Counted from the stretch's first letter, positions 11,271-21,079 are shown. The stretch is 64,000 nt of DNA from Microvirga lupini (GCF_014191055.1 NZ_JACHWB010000007.1:62001-126000); one strand, 5' to 3'. Notes: generated by a model from the sequence alone, not told the origin. Numbers and translations are program-made.

Positions 11271-12269
11271 GTGAAGCTGTCCCGCCTCATCATTGTCCTG
11301 GCGCTGCTGCTCGCGGCGGGAGCGGCCATTTGGCGCTTCAGCCGGCCGCAGGAGGTGGCTCTCGTGTCGCCTCGGCGCGGCGAGGCCGCCGAGATCGTCT
11401 ATGCCACGGGCATCGTCGAGCCCCGCACCTGGGCCAAGGTGACGCCCCTGCTGCGGGAGCGGATCATCGAGCTGTGCAATTGCGAGGGCGAGGCAGTGGA
11501 GAAGGGGGCCGTGCTGGCCCGCCTCGACAGCCGGCAGCCGGAGGCGACCCTGGCCGAATTGCGTGCGCGCCAGAAGCTGAACGCGTCCGATTACGAGCGG
11601 ATCGCCGCCCTCGTGGAACGGCGGGTGGCGAGCGAGCAGGCTCTGGACCGGGCCCGCAGCGAGCTCGGCCAGATCCAGGCCCTCATCGCCGGCCAGGAGA
11701 CGCGGCTCGAATCCTATGTCCTGCGAGCGCCGGTGAGCGGCGTCGTGCTGCGCCAGGACGGGGAGGTCGGGGAGGTGGCCGAGCCCGGAACGGTTCTGTT
11801 CTGGGTGGGCGAGCCCAAGCCCCTGCAGATCGAGGCCGAGGTGAACGAGGAGGACATCCCCCGCGTCACGGTCGGGCAGCGCGCCGTCCTCAAGGCCGAT
11901 GCCTTTCCGGATCAGGCGCTGGAGGCGAAGGTCGACTCGATCACCCCGAAGGGCGATCCGGTGGCCAAGACCTACCGGATCCACCTGGCCCTGCCGGATA
12001 ACACGCCGCTGCGGATCGGCATGACCGTAGAGGTGAATGTGATCGCCCGTGTCGCGTCCGAGGCTCTCCTCGTGCCCACCAATGCCCTTCGCGGCGCCAG
12101 CCTCTTCGTGGCGGAGGACGGCGTGGCGAGGCGCCGTGACGTGAAGGTGGGGATCCGCGGCACGGGCAACACGCAGATCCTCGAAGGCCTGAACGAGTCC
12201 GGCCGGGTGATCACGCCCTTCCCGGACGATCTCGCGGACGGCACGAAGGTCTCGGAAAAGGGGAGGTAA
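11271..12269 (+). CDS. HlyD/MacA-type periplasmic adaptor of an ABC exporter
   Basis: Membrane-fusion protein anchored by one N-terminal segment (LIIVLALLLAAGAAIW) with the rest in the periplasm. A biotinyl-lipoyl half-motif, a short coiled-coil hairpin (LAELRARQKLNASDYERIAAL) and the second lipoyl half (RAPVSGVVLRQDGEVGEV) are followed by beta-barrel and membrane-proximal domains. I chose the GTG at 11271 because TTGGAG lies 7 bases upstream; an ATG at 11238 is in frame. Two bases separate its stop from the permease start, so the three genes form an operon. The substrate is unknown. Confidence 0.85.
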   Translation: MKLSRLIIVLALLLAAGAAIWRFSRPQEVALVSPRRGEAAEIVYATGIVEPRTWAKVTPLLRERIIELCNCEGEAVEKGAVLARLDSRQPEATLAELRARQKLNASDYERIAALVERRVASEQALDRARSELGQIQALIAGQETRLESYVLRAPVSGVVLRQDGEVGEVAEPGTVLFWVGEPKPLQIEAEVNEEDIPRVTVGQRAVLKADAFPDQALEAKVDSITPKGDPVAKTYRIHLALPDNTPLRIGMTVEVNVIARVASEALLVPTNALRGASLFVAEDGVARRRDVKVGIRGTGNTQILEGLNESGRVITPFPDDLADGTKVSEKGR

Positions 12270-12271
12270 GC

Positions 12272-13519
12272 GTGCGCCTCATCCTCGAACTCGCCCTGAC
12301 CCATATCGCCGGGCGCGGCCGCCAGACCATCGTGGCGATTCTCGGTGTGGCGCTCGGCGTGGGCTTTTCCATCGCCATGGCGGCCCTGATGCAGGGCACC
12401 GAGAAGGATTTCATCGCCCAGCTCGTCGACACCATGCCGCATGTGCAGATCTCGGATGAGCGCCGCACGGCGCGCCGGCAACCGGCGGAAGACCTCTTCG
12501 CCGCGGCCCAGTTCGAGGGTCTGCGGCCCAAGGAGGACCGGCGCGGCATCCTCAATCCGGCGGCCGCTTTCGCCTCACTGCGCTCCTGGGTGCCCGGCCG
12601 CATGGCCCAGAGCCTGCGCACGCAGGGCGTGGTCCGCTATGCGGGTCGCGATGTGGGGGTGTCCATCATCGGCATCGAACCGGAAACCGAGGCCCGGGTC
12701 TCGTCGGTGGCGGGCGATTTCGTCGAGGGCAGCTTCGATTCCCTGCGGGCGGGAGGCAACAACATCCTGATCGGTGACAGGCTCGCGCGCCGGATCGGCG
12801 CCTCGACGGGCACCACGATCCAGGTGGTCGCACCCACCGGGCAGTCGCGGGGCTTTCGCATCGTCGGGCAGTTCCACACCGGCAACGTCGCCCGCGACGA
12901 GGGCGAGGCCTATGTGCTCCTGAAAAGCGCCCAGATCCTCTCCGAGCGTCCCAACGCCATCAACGACATCCGCCTGCGCCTGGACGATCCGGAAGCCGCA
13001 CCCCGTGTCGCCCGCCAGGCGGAGGCCGAACTCGGCTACAAGGCTGTGCCCTGGCAGGAGGCGAACGAATCGCTTCTGGAGGCGCTCGTGGTCCGCAACG
13101 TGGTCATGTACACGGTGGTGGGCGCGATCCTGCTGGTGGCAGGCTTCGGCATCTTCAACATCATCTCTACCATTACTCACGAGAAGGCGCGCGACATCGC
13201 CATCCTGAAGTCGCTCGGCTTCACCCAAGGCAACATGCGCCGACTGTTCCTCCTCGAAGGATTGGCCTTGGGGCTGGCCGGCTCGCTGGTGGGCTGGCTT
13301 ATCGGCTTTGTGCTGTGCTTTGTCCTGTCCCAGGTGGAGTTCAAGGTCTCGGGCGCCGCCATCGGGCGCGAGATGACCAACCTGCCGCTGTTCTGGAGCC
13401 CCTGGCACTACGCCATCGCGTCGGCCTTCGCGCTGATCTCGTCGGGGGTCGCCGGCTATCTTCCGGCCCGGCAGGCAGCGCGGCTCAACCCGGTCGACAT
13501 CATCCGGGGGGCCACATGA
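12272..13519 (+). CDS. FtsX/MacB-type ABC exporter permease
   Basis: A 415-residue inner-membrane protein of the MacB/LolC/FtsX superfamily. One membrane helix (IVAILGVALGVGFSIAMAAL) precedes a large periplasmic domain (about residues 45-265), then three helices (VVMYTVVGAILLVAGFGIF, GLALGLAGSLVGWLIGFVLC, YAIASAFALISSGVAGYLP). Such proteins are mechanotransmission permeases moving lipids, lipoproteins or drugs from the periplasmic side. Start GTG with GGGAGG upstream. Its stop overlaps the ATPase start as ATGA. With the adaptor it recalls MacAB or DevBCA systems, not LolCDE, which lacks an adaptor. Confidence 0.88.
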   Translation: MRLILELALTHIAGRGRQTIVAILGVALGVGFSIAMAALMQGTEKDFIAQLVDTMPHVQISDERRTARRQPAEDLFAAAQFEGLRPKEDRRGILNPAAAFASLRSWVPGRMAQSLRTQGVVRYAGRDVGVSIIGIEPETEARVSSVAGDFVEGSFDSLRAGGNNILIGDRLARRIGASTGTTIQVVAPTGQSRGFRIVGQFHTGNVARDEGEAYVLLKSAQILSERPNAINDIRLRLDDPEAAPRVARQAEAELGYKAVPWQEANESLLEALVVRNVVMYTVVGAILLVAGFGIFNIISTITHEKARDIAILKSLGFTQGNMRRLFLLEGLALGLAGSLVGWLIGFVLCFVLSQVEFKVSGAAIGREMTNLPLFWSPWHYAIASAFALISSGVAGYLPARQAARLNPVDIIRGAT

Positions 13520-14217
13520 GCCTTCTCATCGAAGCCGATCATCTCACCCGCGTCCTGCCCGCCACCGTGCCGGTGACCCTCGTGCGGGACGTGTCGCTGA
13601 GTGTGGACGAGCACGAGTTCATCGCCATTACCGGCCCGTCCGGCTCGGGCAAGTCGTCGCTGCTCTACCTGCTCGGGCTCCTCGACCGTCCGACGAGCGG
13701 GCATTTGAGGATCGCCGGGCAGGATACGTCGTCGCTGAATGACGATGCTCTCGCCCACCTGCGGCTCGAGATGCTGGGCTTCGTGTTCCAGTTTCACTTT
13801 CTCCTGCCGGAATTCTCAGTGCTGGAGAACGTGATGCTGCCCATGCGCAAGGCGGGACGCCTGTCCTCCACGGCCATGCGCGAGCGCGCCGCGAGCCTGC
13901 TGGAGGAGCTCGGCCTTGCGGGGCATCTCGACAAGCGCCCGGACCAGCTCTCCGGCGGCCAGCGCCAGCGCGTGGCCGTCGCCCGTGCGCTCGCCAACGA
14001 TCCCCATGTGGTGCTGGCCGACGAGCCGACGGGCAGCCTCGACAGCAAGAGTTCCGAGCAGGTGTTCCAGATCCTGCGCGACCTCGTGAAGAAGCGCGGC
14101 AAGACGGTGATTGCCGTCACGCACGACATGGACATCGCGGCGCGCGTGGACCGGCGCATCCATCTCGTCGATGGTCGGGTGGTGAGCGACGAGCGCGTGG
14201 CTCAGGCGGCTGTCTGA
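13516..14217 (+). CDS. MacB/LolD-type ABC ATPase
   Basis: Cytosolic ATPase of the exporter, 233 residues. It has Walker A GPSGSGKSS, the signature LSGGQRQRVAVARAL, Walker B VVLADEPTG and a switch His in VIAVTHDMD, all intact. FQFHFLLPEFSVLENV is typical of the LolD/MacB ATPase group. It starts at the ATG overlapping the permease stop. It is the last gene of the three-gene operon and ends three bases before the convergent trmB. Confidence 0.92.
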   Translation: MSLLIEADHLTRVLPATVPVTLVRDVSLSVDEHEFIAITGPSGSGKSSLLYLLGLLDRPTSGHLRIAGQDTSSLNDDALAHLRLEMLGFVFQFHFLLPEFSVLENVMLPMRKAGRLSSTAMRERAASLLEELGLAGHLDKRPDQLSGGQRQRVAVARALANDPHVVLADEPTGSLDSKSSEQVFQILRDLVKKRGKTVIAVTHDMDIAARVDRRIHLVDGRVVSDERVAQAAV

Positions 14218-14220
14218 CGA

Positions 14221-14904
14221 CTAGACCCGTACGAAGGTCAGGTAACTCGGTACGCGGCCTTCGCGGATGGCCTTGGCCTCGTAGCGGGTGCCCGGCCAGC
14301 CTTCATAGGGCTTGCGCCAGTCGTCGGCCCGGGTGGCGGTCCAGCGGAAATGCGGGGAGCGCAGGATCCGGGCGAGCACCCAGCCGATATAATCGTCGAT
14401 ATCGCTGGCAAAGCGCAGCTCGGCGCCCGGCTTCATCACGCGGGCGAGCATCTCCAAAGTCTCGTCGGAGACGAGGCGGCGCTTGCGCTGCCGGCGCTTG
14501 GGCCAGGGATCGGGATAGAGGATGTAGACCCGGTCGAACGAGGCGTCGGGCAGACTCGGCAGCAGATCGGTGACGTCTTCGTCCCAGACCCGGACATTGT
14601 CGAGATGCTCGTGCTCGATCACGGCCAGGAGCTTGGCCATGCCGTTCACGAAGGGCTCGCAGCCGATGATGTTCACGTCCCGATGGGCGCGGGCTTGCGC
14701 CGCGAGATGCTCGCCACCGCCGAAGCCGATCTCGAGCCAGGTTTCGCACGCCTGGCGGTTCGGGAACTGGCCCGCGGGGTCGCTGCCCGGGACCACGCGG
14801 ATCGCGGGCAGCAGGTTCTGAACGAGATCGTCCTGTCCGGCGCGAAGCTTCTTGCCTTTCCGGCGACCGAAGAAGGCACCGGCGCGTTCCGAGGCTTCGC
14901 TCAT
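14221..14904 (-). CDS. trmB: tRNA (guanine-N7-)-methyltransferase
   Basis: SAM-dependent enzyme making m7G46 in the tRNA variable loop. The 227 residues show EIGFGGGEHLAAQA (SAM site), the family motif FDRVYILYPDPWPKRRQRKRR and the C-terminal WTATRADDW. I use the ATG at 14904, preceded by AGGAG, giving MSEASERAGAFFGRRKGKKL, a typical start in this order. It lies downstream of metK, which makes its cofactor; the pairing metK-trmB is conserved here. Confidence 0.96.
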   Translation of the reverse strand: MSEASERAGAFFGRRKGKKLRAGQDDLVQNLLPAIRVVPGSDPAGQFPNRQACETWLEIGFGGGEHLAAQARAHRDVNIIGCEPFVNGMAKLLAVIEHEHLDNVRVWDEDVTDLLPSLPDASFDRVYILYPDPWPKRRQRKRRLVSDETLEMLARVMKPGAELRFASDIDDYIGWVLARILRSPHFRWTATRADDWRKPYEGWPGTRYEAKAIREGRVPSYLTFVRV

Positions 14905-14957
14905 GGGACAAATGCTCCTGAAAACAGCACGGCGCTTTCGTGCAGGACCATGCATTT

Positions 14958-14989
14958 AGAGCCGGCCCTCCTTCCGGGGAACCGGCTCT
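14958..14989 (-). terminator. Hairpin after metK
   Basis: The minus strand has AGAGCCGG and its perfect complement around a GC-rich loop, about 50 bases after the metK stop. The following T run is poor, so this may be a partial terminator between metK and trmB. Confidence 0.4.
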
Positions 14990-15041
14990 CTCTGATGAGG
15001 CTTACAGTGGCCGAATTGTCGCCGGCCCGTCGACGCTCCTC

Positions 15042-16220
15042 CTAGCGGAACGCCGCCTTGAGCTTGTCGGCGAGGTCCGTGCGCTCCCAGGAGAAGCCAC
15101 CGTCCGCATCCGGCTTGCGGCCGAAATGGCCATAGGCGGAAGTGCGGGCATAGATGGGCCGGTTGAGGCCGAGATGCGTGCGGATGCCGCGGGGCGAAAG
15201 GTCCATGGCGTCCATGAGCACGGCCTCGAGCTTGCCCTCGTCCACCTTGCCGGTGCCGTGCAGGTCCACGTAGATCGACAGGGGCTTCGCCACGCCGATG
15301 GCGTAGGAGAGCTGGAGGGTGCAGTTGTCGGCGAGACCGGCCGCCACCACGTTCTTGGCCAGATAGCGGGCCGCGTAGGCCGCCGAGCGGTCCACCTTGG
15401 TCGGATCCTTGCCGGAGAAGGCGCCGCCGCCGTGGGGAGCCGCGCCGCCATAGGTGTCGACGATGATCTTGCGGCCGGTGAGGCCGCAATCGCCGTCGGG
15501 GCCGCCGATCACGAACTTGCCCGTGGGGTTCACGTGCCAGATGGTGTCAGCCGAGATCCAGCCTTCCGGCAGGGTCTGGCGGATATAGGGCTCGACGATC
15601 TTGCGCACGTCGTCCGACGAGAGGCTCTCGTCGAGGTGCTGCGTCGAGAGAACGATCTGCGTGGCGGCAACCGGCTTGCCGTTCTCGTAGCGAACGGTGA
15701 CCTGGCTCTTGGCATCGGGGCCGAGCTTGGCGGCATCGCCCTGCTTGGCCTTGCGGGCCGCGGTCAGGTTCTCGAGGATCTTGTGGGCGTAGTAGATCGG
15801 CGCCGGCATGAGGTCGGGCGTTTCGGTGCAGGCATAGCCGAACATGATGCCCTGGTCGCCCGCGCCCTCGTCCTTGTTGCCGGAGGCATCGACGCCCTGG
15901 GCGATGTGAGCCGACTGGGCGTGCAGGTACACGTCGATCTCGGCATTCTTCCAGTGGAAGCCTGCCTGCTCGTAGCCGATGTCCTTGATGGCCTCGCGGG
16001 CAAGCCCGATCACCGTGTCCTTGGTGATGGAATCAGGGCCGCGCACCTCGCCGGCGATGACCACGCGGTTGGTGGTGGCGAGGGTCTCGCAGGCGACGCG
16101 GGCTTCCGGCTCTGCGGCCAGATAGGCATCGACGACGGCATCGGAGATCCGGTCGCAGACCTTGTCCGGATGCCCCTCGGACACAGATTCGCTGGTGAAA
16201 AGATAGCTCGAACGCCGCAC
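15042..16220 (-). CDS. metK: S-adenosylmethionine synthetase
   Basis: Forms SAM from methionine and ATP as a cytosolic tetramer. The 392 residues begin [20 protein letters not shown], with the family hexapeptide-like segments GACDQG replaced here by [12 protein letters not shown], and [19 protein letters not shown] downstream. The start codon is GTG with AAGGA 9 bases upstream. It lies in the lnt, PraR-like regulator, metK, trmB series. The 106-base leader can form two mutually exclusive stems (see separate entry). Confidence 0.97.
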   Translation of the reverse strand: MRRSSYLFTSESVSEGHPDKVCDRISDAVVDAYLAAEPEARVACETLATTNRVVIAGEVRGPDSITKDTVIGLAREAIKDIGYEQAGFHWKNAEIDVYLHAQSAHIAQGVDASGNKDEGAGDQGIMFGYACTETPDLMPAPIYYAHKILENLTAARKAKQGDAAKLGPDAKSQVTVRYENGKPVAATQIVLSTQHLDESLSSDDVRKIVEPYIRQTLPEGWISADTIWHVNPTGKFVIGGPDGDCGLTGRKIIVDTYGGAAPHGGGAFSGKDPTKVDRSAAYAARYLAKNVVAAGLADNCTLQLSYAIGVAKPLSIYVDLHGTGKVDEGKLEAVLMDAMDLSPRGIRTHLGLNRPIYARTSAYGHFGRKPDADGGFSWERTDLADKLKAAFR

Positions 16221-16252
16221 GACGGAATTCCTTCAGGCAATAGAGAAGGCGG

Positions 16253-16299
16253 AGCCTGCGGATCCCCGCAGGTCTGAAACCATGCTCATGCCGCAGGCT
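16253..16299 (-). promoter_or_regulatory. metK leader with alternative stems
   Basis: In the minus-strand RNA, AGCCTGCGG (16299-16291) and CCTGCGG (16272-16266) can both pair with the same CCGCAGGCT (16261-16253): a 9-bp long-range stem or a 7-bp hairpin with a GGAT loop. Competing pairings of this kind are a feature of RNA switches. I do not recognise a SAM-II, SAM-V or SAM/SAH consensus, so the ligand and even the function are open. Confidence 0.45.
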
Positions 16300-16326
16300 T
16301 CGAGAAAGGTCAAGCGAACGTGTTCT

Positions 16327-16740
16327 TTATGACGAACGCTCTACCTCTTCTTGGACGGCGAGGGACGCGACAAGCTGGACGATGCTTTTGCGGACTTTGG
16401 GGTTCTTGATACCCGTGAAATTCCGGACGAGCTGCAGGCCCTCCGGGGTCGACATCATGTCTGCCACGTAAGTGGGTGGGTTCTCCTCGGCAAAACCGGG
16501 TGTAGGCTTCGTGCTCTCGATGCCGTTGAGAAAGAAATGAATGTCGACCCCGAGGATCTTCGCGATCTCGATCAGACGAGCGACGCTGATCCGGTTCATG
16601 CCTTTCTCGTATTTCTGAACCTGCTGAAAGGTCAGGCCGAGCATGTCGCCAAGCTTCTCCTGGCTCATCCCGATAGACACGCGGCGCATGCGCACGCGGC
16701 TTCCCACTTCCTTGTCGATAGAGCCCGTCGATTTCTTCAT
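16327..16740 (-). CDS. XRE-family regulator, PraR/PhrR-like
   Basis: A 137-residue DNA-binding protein. The helix-turn-helix covers about residues 12-66, with MSQEKLGDMLGLTFQQVQKYEKGMNRIS as the central part. The C-terminal half carries IDIHFFLNG-like and MMSTPEGLQLVRNF segments found in rhizobial PraR/PhrR proteins, which repress quorum-sensing or biofilm genes or respond to low pH. The ATG at 16740 follows GGAAGTGGGG; an ATG at 16782 lacks a site. Its neighbours lnt and metK are the usual ones in this order. Whether it senses anything is unknown. Confidence 0.85.
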   Translation of the reverse strand: MKKSTGSIDKEVGSRVRMRRVSIGMSQEKLGDMLGLTFQQVQKYEKGMNRISVARLIEIAKILGVDIHFFLNGIESTKPTPGFAEENPPTYVADMMSTPEGLQLVRNFTGIKNPKVRKSIVQLVASLAVQEEVERSS

Positions 16741-16789
16741 TGGCCCCACTTCCTTACCGGATTCACTGTCACGCAAGGTCATGGGTTAC

Positions 16790-18388
16790 TTAAGGAAAAG
16801 TTGAATGGCGCCCACGACGTACAACCAGCAGCATTAAGCAGATGACAAGCGTAACCGTCAAAGAAAACTTGCCCCATTTGCTGTAAACAGTGGCAGGTTC
16901 CGCAACTGGAAGAGTTGAATCTAGAATGCCTTCAACTGAGAGTGGAATGCGATCCACTATGCGGCCGAAAGGATCGACAATGGCCGAGATCCCCGTGTTG
17001 GCGGCGCGCACCAAAGGCAGTGCTTCCTCGACGGCGCGCAGGCGGGCTTGAGCAAAGTGCTGGTAGGGGCCCGGAGTCTCACCGAACCAGGCATCGTTGG
17101 TCACATTCAATATGAGATTGGGGCGAGGGCCATCGCTCAGAATCTCTCCCGGAAAGATGGCTTCGTAGCAGACCGTGGCGGCCACCGGCGGCAGACCGGG
17201 GATGGATAGCGTCATGCGCTTCCCGGCGGGCTCGAACCCACCCGGGATATGCACGAACTGGCGCAGACCCACCGCCCGGATCACGGCATCGAGCACCTTC
17301 GGCACGTACTCGCCGAACGGCACCAGATGCACCTTGTCGTAGGAGCCGAGGATCGTGCCCCGATCGTCGATCACCTGGATGGCGTTGTAGAACTTGCCCA
17401 CCGCCTCGCCGGGCAGTGGTTCATCCATGCGGGCCGCTCCTGTGATCAGGACGGAGCCGGGCTCAAGGAGGGCAGCAATCTGGGCGAGCGAGCCCGCATC
17501 CCGATGGAGGAGGAACGGAAAGGCCGATTCGGGCCATACGATGTGCGTCGGTGCAGCCCCATCGCGGGCCGGTCTCGCACTCAAGGACAGGTAATGCCGC
17601 ATGATGGCGTCGCGGTTGCGCGGGTTGAACTTGGCGTCCTGGGGCAGGTTCGGCTGCATGATGCGCAGGCGGACATCGGGCACACTGGCGGAAGCCTCCG
17701 CCGGCACACGCCAGAAGCCGAAGCCGGCGAGGCCCAGAAGCAGCACGGCTGCGAGAACCGGCGCCATCCAGCGGGCGCGGGTTGTCTGTCCGCTGGCCAG
17801 GACAGCCGGAGCCGCGCCGATGCAGAGGCTCAGAAAGGTCAATCCATAGAGGCCGACCAGGGAGGCGGTCTGCATCAGCCAGAGATTCTGGCCGAGCGCC
17901 ATGCCCGGACTGTTCCAGGGAAAGCCGGTGAAGAGATGGCCACGCAACCACTCGGCCACGGTGACGCCGAGCGCGAAGGCCAGGATGCGCCGGGCGTCAG
18001 GCAGCCAGAGCAGGCGGGCGAGCGCAAAGCCGAAGGCGGGGAAGAAGGCCAGAAGCGCCGGCAGGCCCAGGACCCCGAAGGGCATGGCCCAGGCGAACTG
18101 ATCGGCCTCGACCAGAAAAGCCGCGCCGAGCCACCAGAGCCCGGCAACGAAAGTGCCGAAGCCCCAGAACCAGCCCAGCAGGGCCGCGGCCTTGAGGGGA
18201 GCCCAGCGGGACGGCCCCTCCTTCATGGTTCCGTCGAGGAGCCAGATGGCTGGTACCAAAGATAGAACAAGCGCCGGCAGGAATCCGAAGGGCGGCATGG
18301 CCAACGCGCCAGTCGCGCCAGCCGCGAAGGCCGCAAGCCATCGGCGCCAGCCTCGCAGGAGGCTGGTGCGCTTTGCCAGCAGGATCAT
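16790..18388 (-). CDS. lnt: Apolipoprotein N-acyltransferase
   Basis: Inner-membrane enzyme adding the third acyl chain to the N-terminal Cys of lipoproteins. About seven hydrophobic segments occupy the first 230 residues, followed by a periplasmic nitrilase-like domain with the catalytic triad visible as WPESAFPF (Glu near 286), [12 protein letters not shown] (Lys near 352) and VCYEAIFPG (Cys near 407); the spacing agrees with E. coli Lnt. A final membrane helix closes the 532-residue protein. Its start overlaps the corC stop in ATGA. Confidence 0.95.
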   Translation of the reverse strand: MILLAKRTSLLRGWRRWLAAFAAGATGALAMPPFGFLPALVLSLVPAIWLLDGTMKEGPSRWAPLKAAALLGWFWGFGTFVAGLWWLGAAFLVEADQFAWAMPFGVLGLPALLAFFPAFGFALARLLWLPDARRILAFALGVTVAEWLRGHLFTGFPWNSPGMALGQNLWLMQTASLVGLYGLTFLSLCIGAAPAVLASGQTTRARWMAPVLAAVLLLGLAGFGFWRVPAEASASVPDVRLRIMQPNLPQDAKFNPRNRDAIMRHYLSLSARPARDGAAPTHIVWPESAFPFLLHRDAGSLAQIAALLEPGSVLITGAARMDEPLPGEAVGKFYNAIQVIDDRGTILGSYDKVHLVPFGEYVPKVLDAVIRAVGLRQFVHIPGGFEPAGKRMTLSIPGLPPVAATVCYEAIFPGEILSDGPRPNLILNVTNDAWFGETPGPYQHFAQARLRAVEEALPLVRAANTGISAIVDPFGRIVDRIPLSVEGILDSTLPVAEPATVYSKWGKFSLTVTLVICLMLLVVRRGRHSTFP

Positions 18389-19419
18389 TCGGCGGCAGCG
18401 CTTTCAGGGCGCGCGGCGACCGGTTTGCCCTCGGTGATTTCCACTTCTGTCGAGGCCACGGCGCGGCGATGGATGCGAAGCCGCTTCACGCGCCGGGGGT
18501 CGGCGTCCAGAACCTCGAATTCGAGGCCGGCCGGACCGACGATCACTTCGCTGCGGGATGGCACGCGGCCGGCGAGCGTCACGATGAAGCCGCCGATCGT
18601 GTCGATGTCCTCGGCGCCCTCCTCCTCGGTGAGGTCGACGCCGAGCGTCTCCTTGACCTCGTCGAGGCTCGCGCGGGCATCGGCGATGGTGGTGCCGTCG
18701 GCGGCCTGGGTGATCGTGAGCGTCGCATCCTCGTCGTGCTCATCCTCGATGTCGCCCACCACCATCTCGACGAGATCCTCGATGGACACGAGACCATCGG
18801 TGCCGCCGTATTCGTCAATGACGAGGGCCATGTGGGTGCGCGTCGCCTGCATTCGCACCAGGAGGTCGATGGCCGGCATGGAGCGCGGCACGAACAGCAC
18901 CGGGCGCAGGATATTGGCGGAGGCCAGCATCATCGACAGGTCGATCTGTCCGAGGCTCGGCGCAGCCGCCTCGTCACCGGCGCCGGCTTCCGAGGCGCCG
19001 CCATCGGCCCGCATGGCGATGAAGTCGAGGAAGTCCCGGATGTGGACCATGCCCTTGGGATCGTCGAGCGTCTCGCCATAGACCGGCAGGCGCGAGTGAC
19101 CGGCCGTACGGAACAGGCTGAGCAGCTCCCCGAGATTGGTCTCGGCCGCCACCGCCACGATGTCGGCGCGGGGCACCATCACGTCCTCCACCCGGATCCG
19201 GTGGAAGGACAGCACGTTCTTGAGCATCGCCCGCTCCTGGGGCGAGAAGTCCGTGTCCTCGACGGTTTCCGCGAGAACATCCTCAAGATCATGGCGGATG
19301 GATTCGCGGGATTTCAGGCCCAGCCGGGTCAGAACCCGGTCGTACCAATGGTCGCGTGTGTCGTCTGTCTCGGTGAGGGTTCGGACAGGGCGTTCGCTAC
19401 GACTTCGATCTTCGTTCAT
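18385..19419 (-). CDS. CorC/TlyC-type CBS-domain protein
   Basis: A 344-residue soluble protein without the DUF21 membrane part: two CBS domains ([14 protein letters not shown] about 75; [17 protein letters not shown] about 165) and a C-terminal CorC_HlyC domain ([14 protein letters not shown]). Older annotation as haemolysin is unsupported. Relatives bind adenine nucleotides and help Mg2+/Co2+ handling. Position between ybeY and lnt is conserved in many proteobacteria. Confidence 0.92.
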   Translation of the reverse strand: MNEDRSRSERPVRTLTETDDTRDHWYDRVLTRLGLKSRESIRHDLEDVLAETVEDTDFSPQERAMLKNVLSFHRIRVEDVMVPRADIVAVAAETNLGELLSLFRTAGHSRLPVYGETLDDPKGMVHIRDFLDFIAMRADGGASEAGAGDEAAAPSLGQIDLSMMLASANILRPVLFVPRSMPAIDLLVRMQATRTHMALVIDEYGGTDGLVSIEDLVEMVVGDIEDEHDEDATLTITQAADGTTIADARASLDEVKETLGVDLTEEEGAEDIDTIGGFIVTLAGRVPSRSEVIVGPAGLEFEVLDADPRRVKRLRIHRRAVASTEVEITEGKPVAARPESAAAE

Positions 19420-19439
19420 TGCTCTGGGTTGTCAGCCGT

Positions 19440-19916
19440 TCAAGCTGCCATATCGCGATAGGGATCGGCGATGCCGAGGGTGGCAAGCGCCTTGACCTCA
19501 AGACCTTCCATGATCTCCGCCTCCGCCTCGACCTCGTGGTCGTAGCCGAGGAGATGCAGGACTCCATGGACGATCAAATGGGCAAAATGATGCGCGAGCT
19601 CCTTGGATTCCTCCTCGGACTCACGCACCAGCGTTTCGTACGCTAGAGCAATATCGCCCAAATAGCGAGGGCCTGTCGCACCAGGCTGCTCGGGGGAGGG
19701 GAAAGACAGCACGTTGGTGGGCTTGTCCTTGCTCCGCCAGGTGCGGTTCAATTCCCGGATCTGGGCGTCGTCGGTGAGCATGACGCTGGCCTCGAACGCG
19801 CCATCCGCCTCGTAGGTGACGGCAAGCGCGGCCTCGGCGGCCTTCTGGGCCAGGGCCTCCGCGTCTTCGAGGCGGTTCCAGTCCCCCGCCTCGATCATGA
19901 TGTCGAGGGTGATCAC
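19440..19916 (-). CDS. ybeY: Endoribonuclease YbeY
   Basis: Zinc-dependent endoribonuclease for 16S rRNA 3'-end maturation and ribosome quality control. The zinc motif is complete as HGVLHLLGYDHEVE near residues 117-130, and the upstream NRTWRSKDKPTNVLSFP segment is the family signature. It has 158 residues. Its ATG overlaps the phoH stop. The phoH-ybeY-corC-lnt order is classic. Confidence 0.96.
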   Translation of the reverse strand: MITLDIMIEAGDWNRLEDAEALAQKAAEAALAVTYEADGAFEASVMLTDDAQIRELNRTWRSKDKPTNVLSFPSPEQPGATGPRYLGDIALAYETLVRESEEESKELAHHFAHLIVHGVLHLLGYDHEVEAEAEIMEGLEVKALATLGIADPYRDMAA

Positions 19917-21010
19917 GGCCGGCGGTCCCGATAATCCTGGCGCGGCGGTTCCGGCGGCGCTTCGCGGGCAGCCTTGTCGTAGGCAGTCACGATGCGGCGC
20001 ACGAGATCGTGGCGCACCACGTCCGCCTCCTTGAAGGTCACGCGGGCGATGCCTTCCACCCCGTTCAGGATACGCGTAGCCTCGACGAGCCCGGATTTCT
20101 GCCCCGGCGGCAGGTCGATCTGTGTCGGGTCCCCGGTGATGATCATCCGCGAGCCCTCGCCGAGACGGGTCAGGAACATCTTCATCTGCATCGACGTGGT
20201 GTTCTGGGCTTCGTCCAGCAGGACCAGGGCGTTGGTCAGCGTGCGTCCGCGCATGAAGGCGAGCGGCGCGATCTCGATCATGCCGGTCTGCAGGCCCCGG
20301 TCCACATGGCGCGCTTCCATGAAGTCGTAGAGCGCATCGTAGATCGGGCGCAGATACGGATCGACCTTCTCGCGCATGTCGCCGGGCAGGAAGCCGAGGC
20401 GCTCGCCCGCTTCCACGGCAGGCCGCGAGATGATCAGGCGGTCGACTTGGCCTGCTTCGAGCAGCGACACCGCATAGCCCACGGCCAGCCAGGTCTTGCC
20501 GGTGCCGGCCGGGCCTTCGGCGAAGACGAGCTCGTTGGTCTTAAGCGCCTTGATATAGGTGTTCTGCGAGGCGTTGCGGGCACGCACCGGCCCGCGCCGG
20601 CGCGTGGAAATCTGATCGAAGGCGGTCAGTCCCGGAGCGGGCTGCTCCTCGGCAGCCGGGAAGAGACTGCCCTGGAGGGTGCTCTCCTCGATGGCGCCGT
20701 CTACGTCGCCGGTGCCGAGGGCTCCGCCCTGGCGGGCGCGCTCGTAGAGGCCTTCCAGCACGCGCCGGGCCATCTCGGAGGCTTCCGGCGTACCCTTCAC
20801 GGTGACCCGGTTGCCGTTGGCGATGGCCGTTACGTCGAGGCGCCGCTCCAGATGGGCGAGGTTCTGGTCGTATTGTCCGAAAACGAGGCTGGCGAGGCGA
20901 TTGTCGTCGAAGGTGAGGATGATTTCGGCCTCTTCGACGACGCCGGGATGCAAGCCGCTGGGGTTACGTCCCTTTTGTGCACGTGCGGTCGCGTTGTCCG
21001 CTGGGCTCAA
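19913..21010 (-). CDS. phoH: PhoH-family ATPase
   Basis: Predicted RNA-linked P-loop ATPase (YbeZ type), 365 residues. An N-terminal KH-like region (NRVTVKGTPEASEMARRVLEG) precedes the ATPase domain with Walker A GPAGTGKTWLAV and Walker B ALVLLDEAQNTT; TGDPTQIDLP follows. YbeZ partners YbeY in other bacteria, and the overlap of the two genes supports coupling here. Biochemical role is still poorly defined. Confidence 0.94.
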   Translation of the reverse strand: MSPADNATARAQKGRNPSGLHPGVVEEAEIILTFDDNRLASLVFGQYDQNLAHLERRLDVTAIANGNRVTVKGTPEASEMARRVLEGLYERARQGGALGTGDVDGAIEESTLQGSLFPAAEEQPAPGLTAFDQISTRRRGPVRARNASQNTYIKALKTNELVFAEGPAGTGKTWLAVGYAVSLLEAGQVDRLIISRPAVEAGERLGFLPGDMREKVDPYLRPIYDALYDFMEARHVDRGLQTGMIEIAPLAFMRGRTLTNALVLLDEAQNTTSMQMKMFLTRLGEGSRMIITGDPTQIDLPPGQKSGLVEATRILNGVEGIARVTFKEADVVRHDLVRRIVTAYDKAAREAPPEPPRQDYRDRRP

Positions 21011-21079
21011 ATGCCTCTCCTCTGATGATCCGCTGCCGGTGTGGCGACGGACGAATATGGGGTCTCGCAGGGAAAGGAT

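Noticed and set aside
14940-16277. A 445-codon plus-strand frame opposite metK
   Set aside because: Same codon-shadow effect; it also spans the metK leader and gene ends on both sides.
18385-19419. Haemolysin annotation for the CBS-domain protein
   Set aside because: The CorC/TlyC architecture without a membrane domain gives no support for haemolytic activity.
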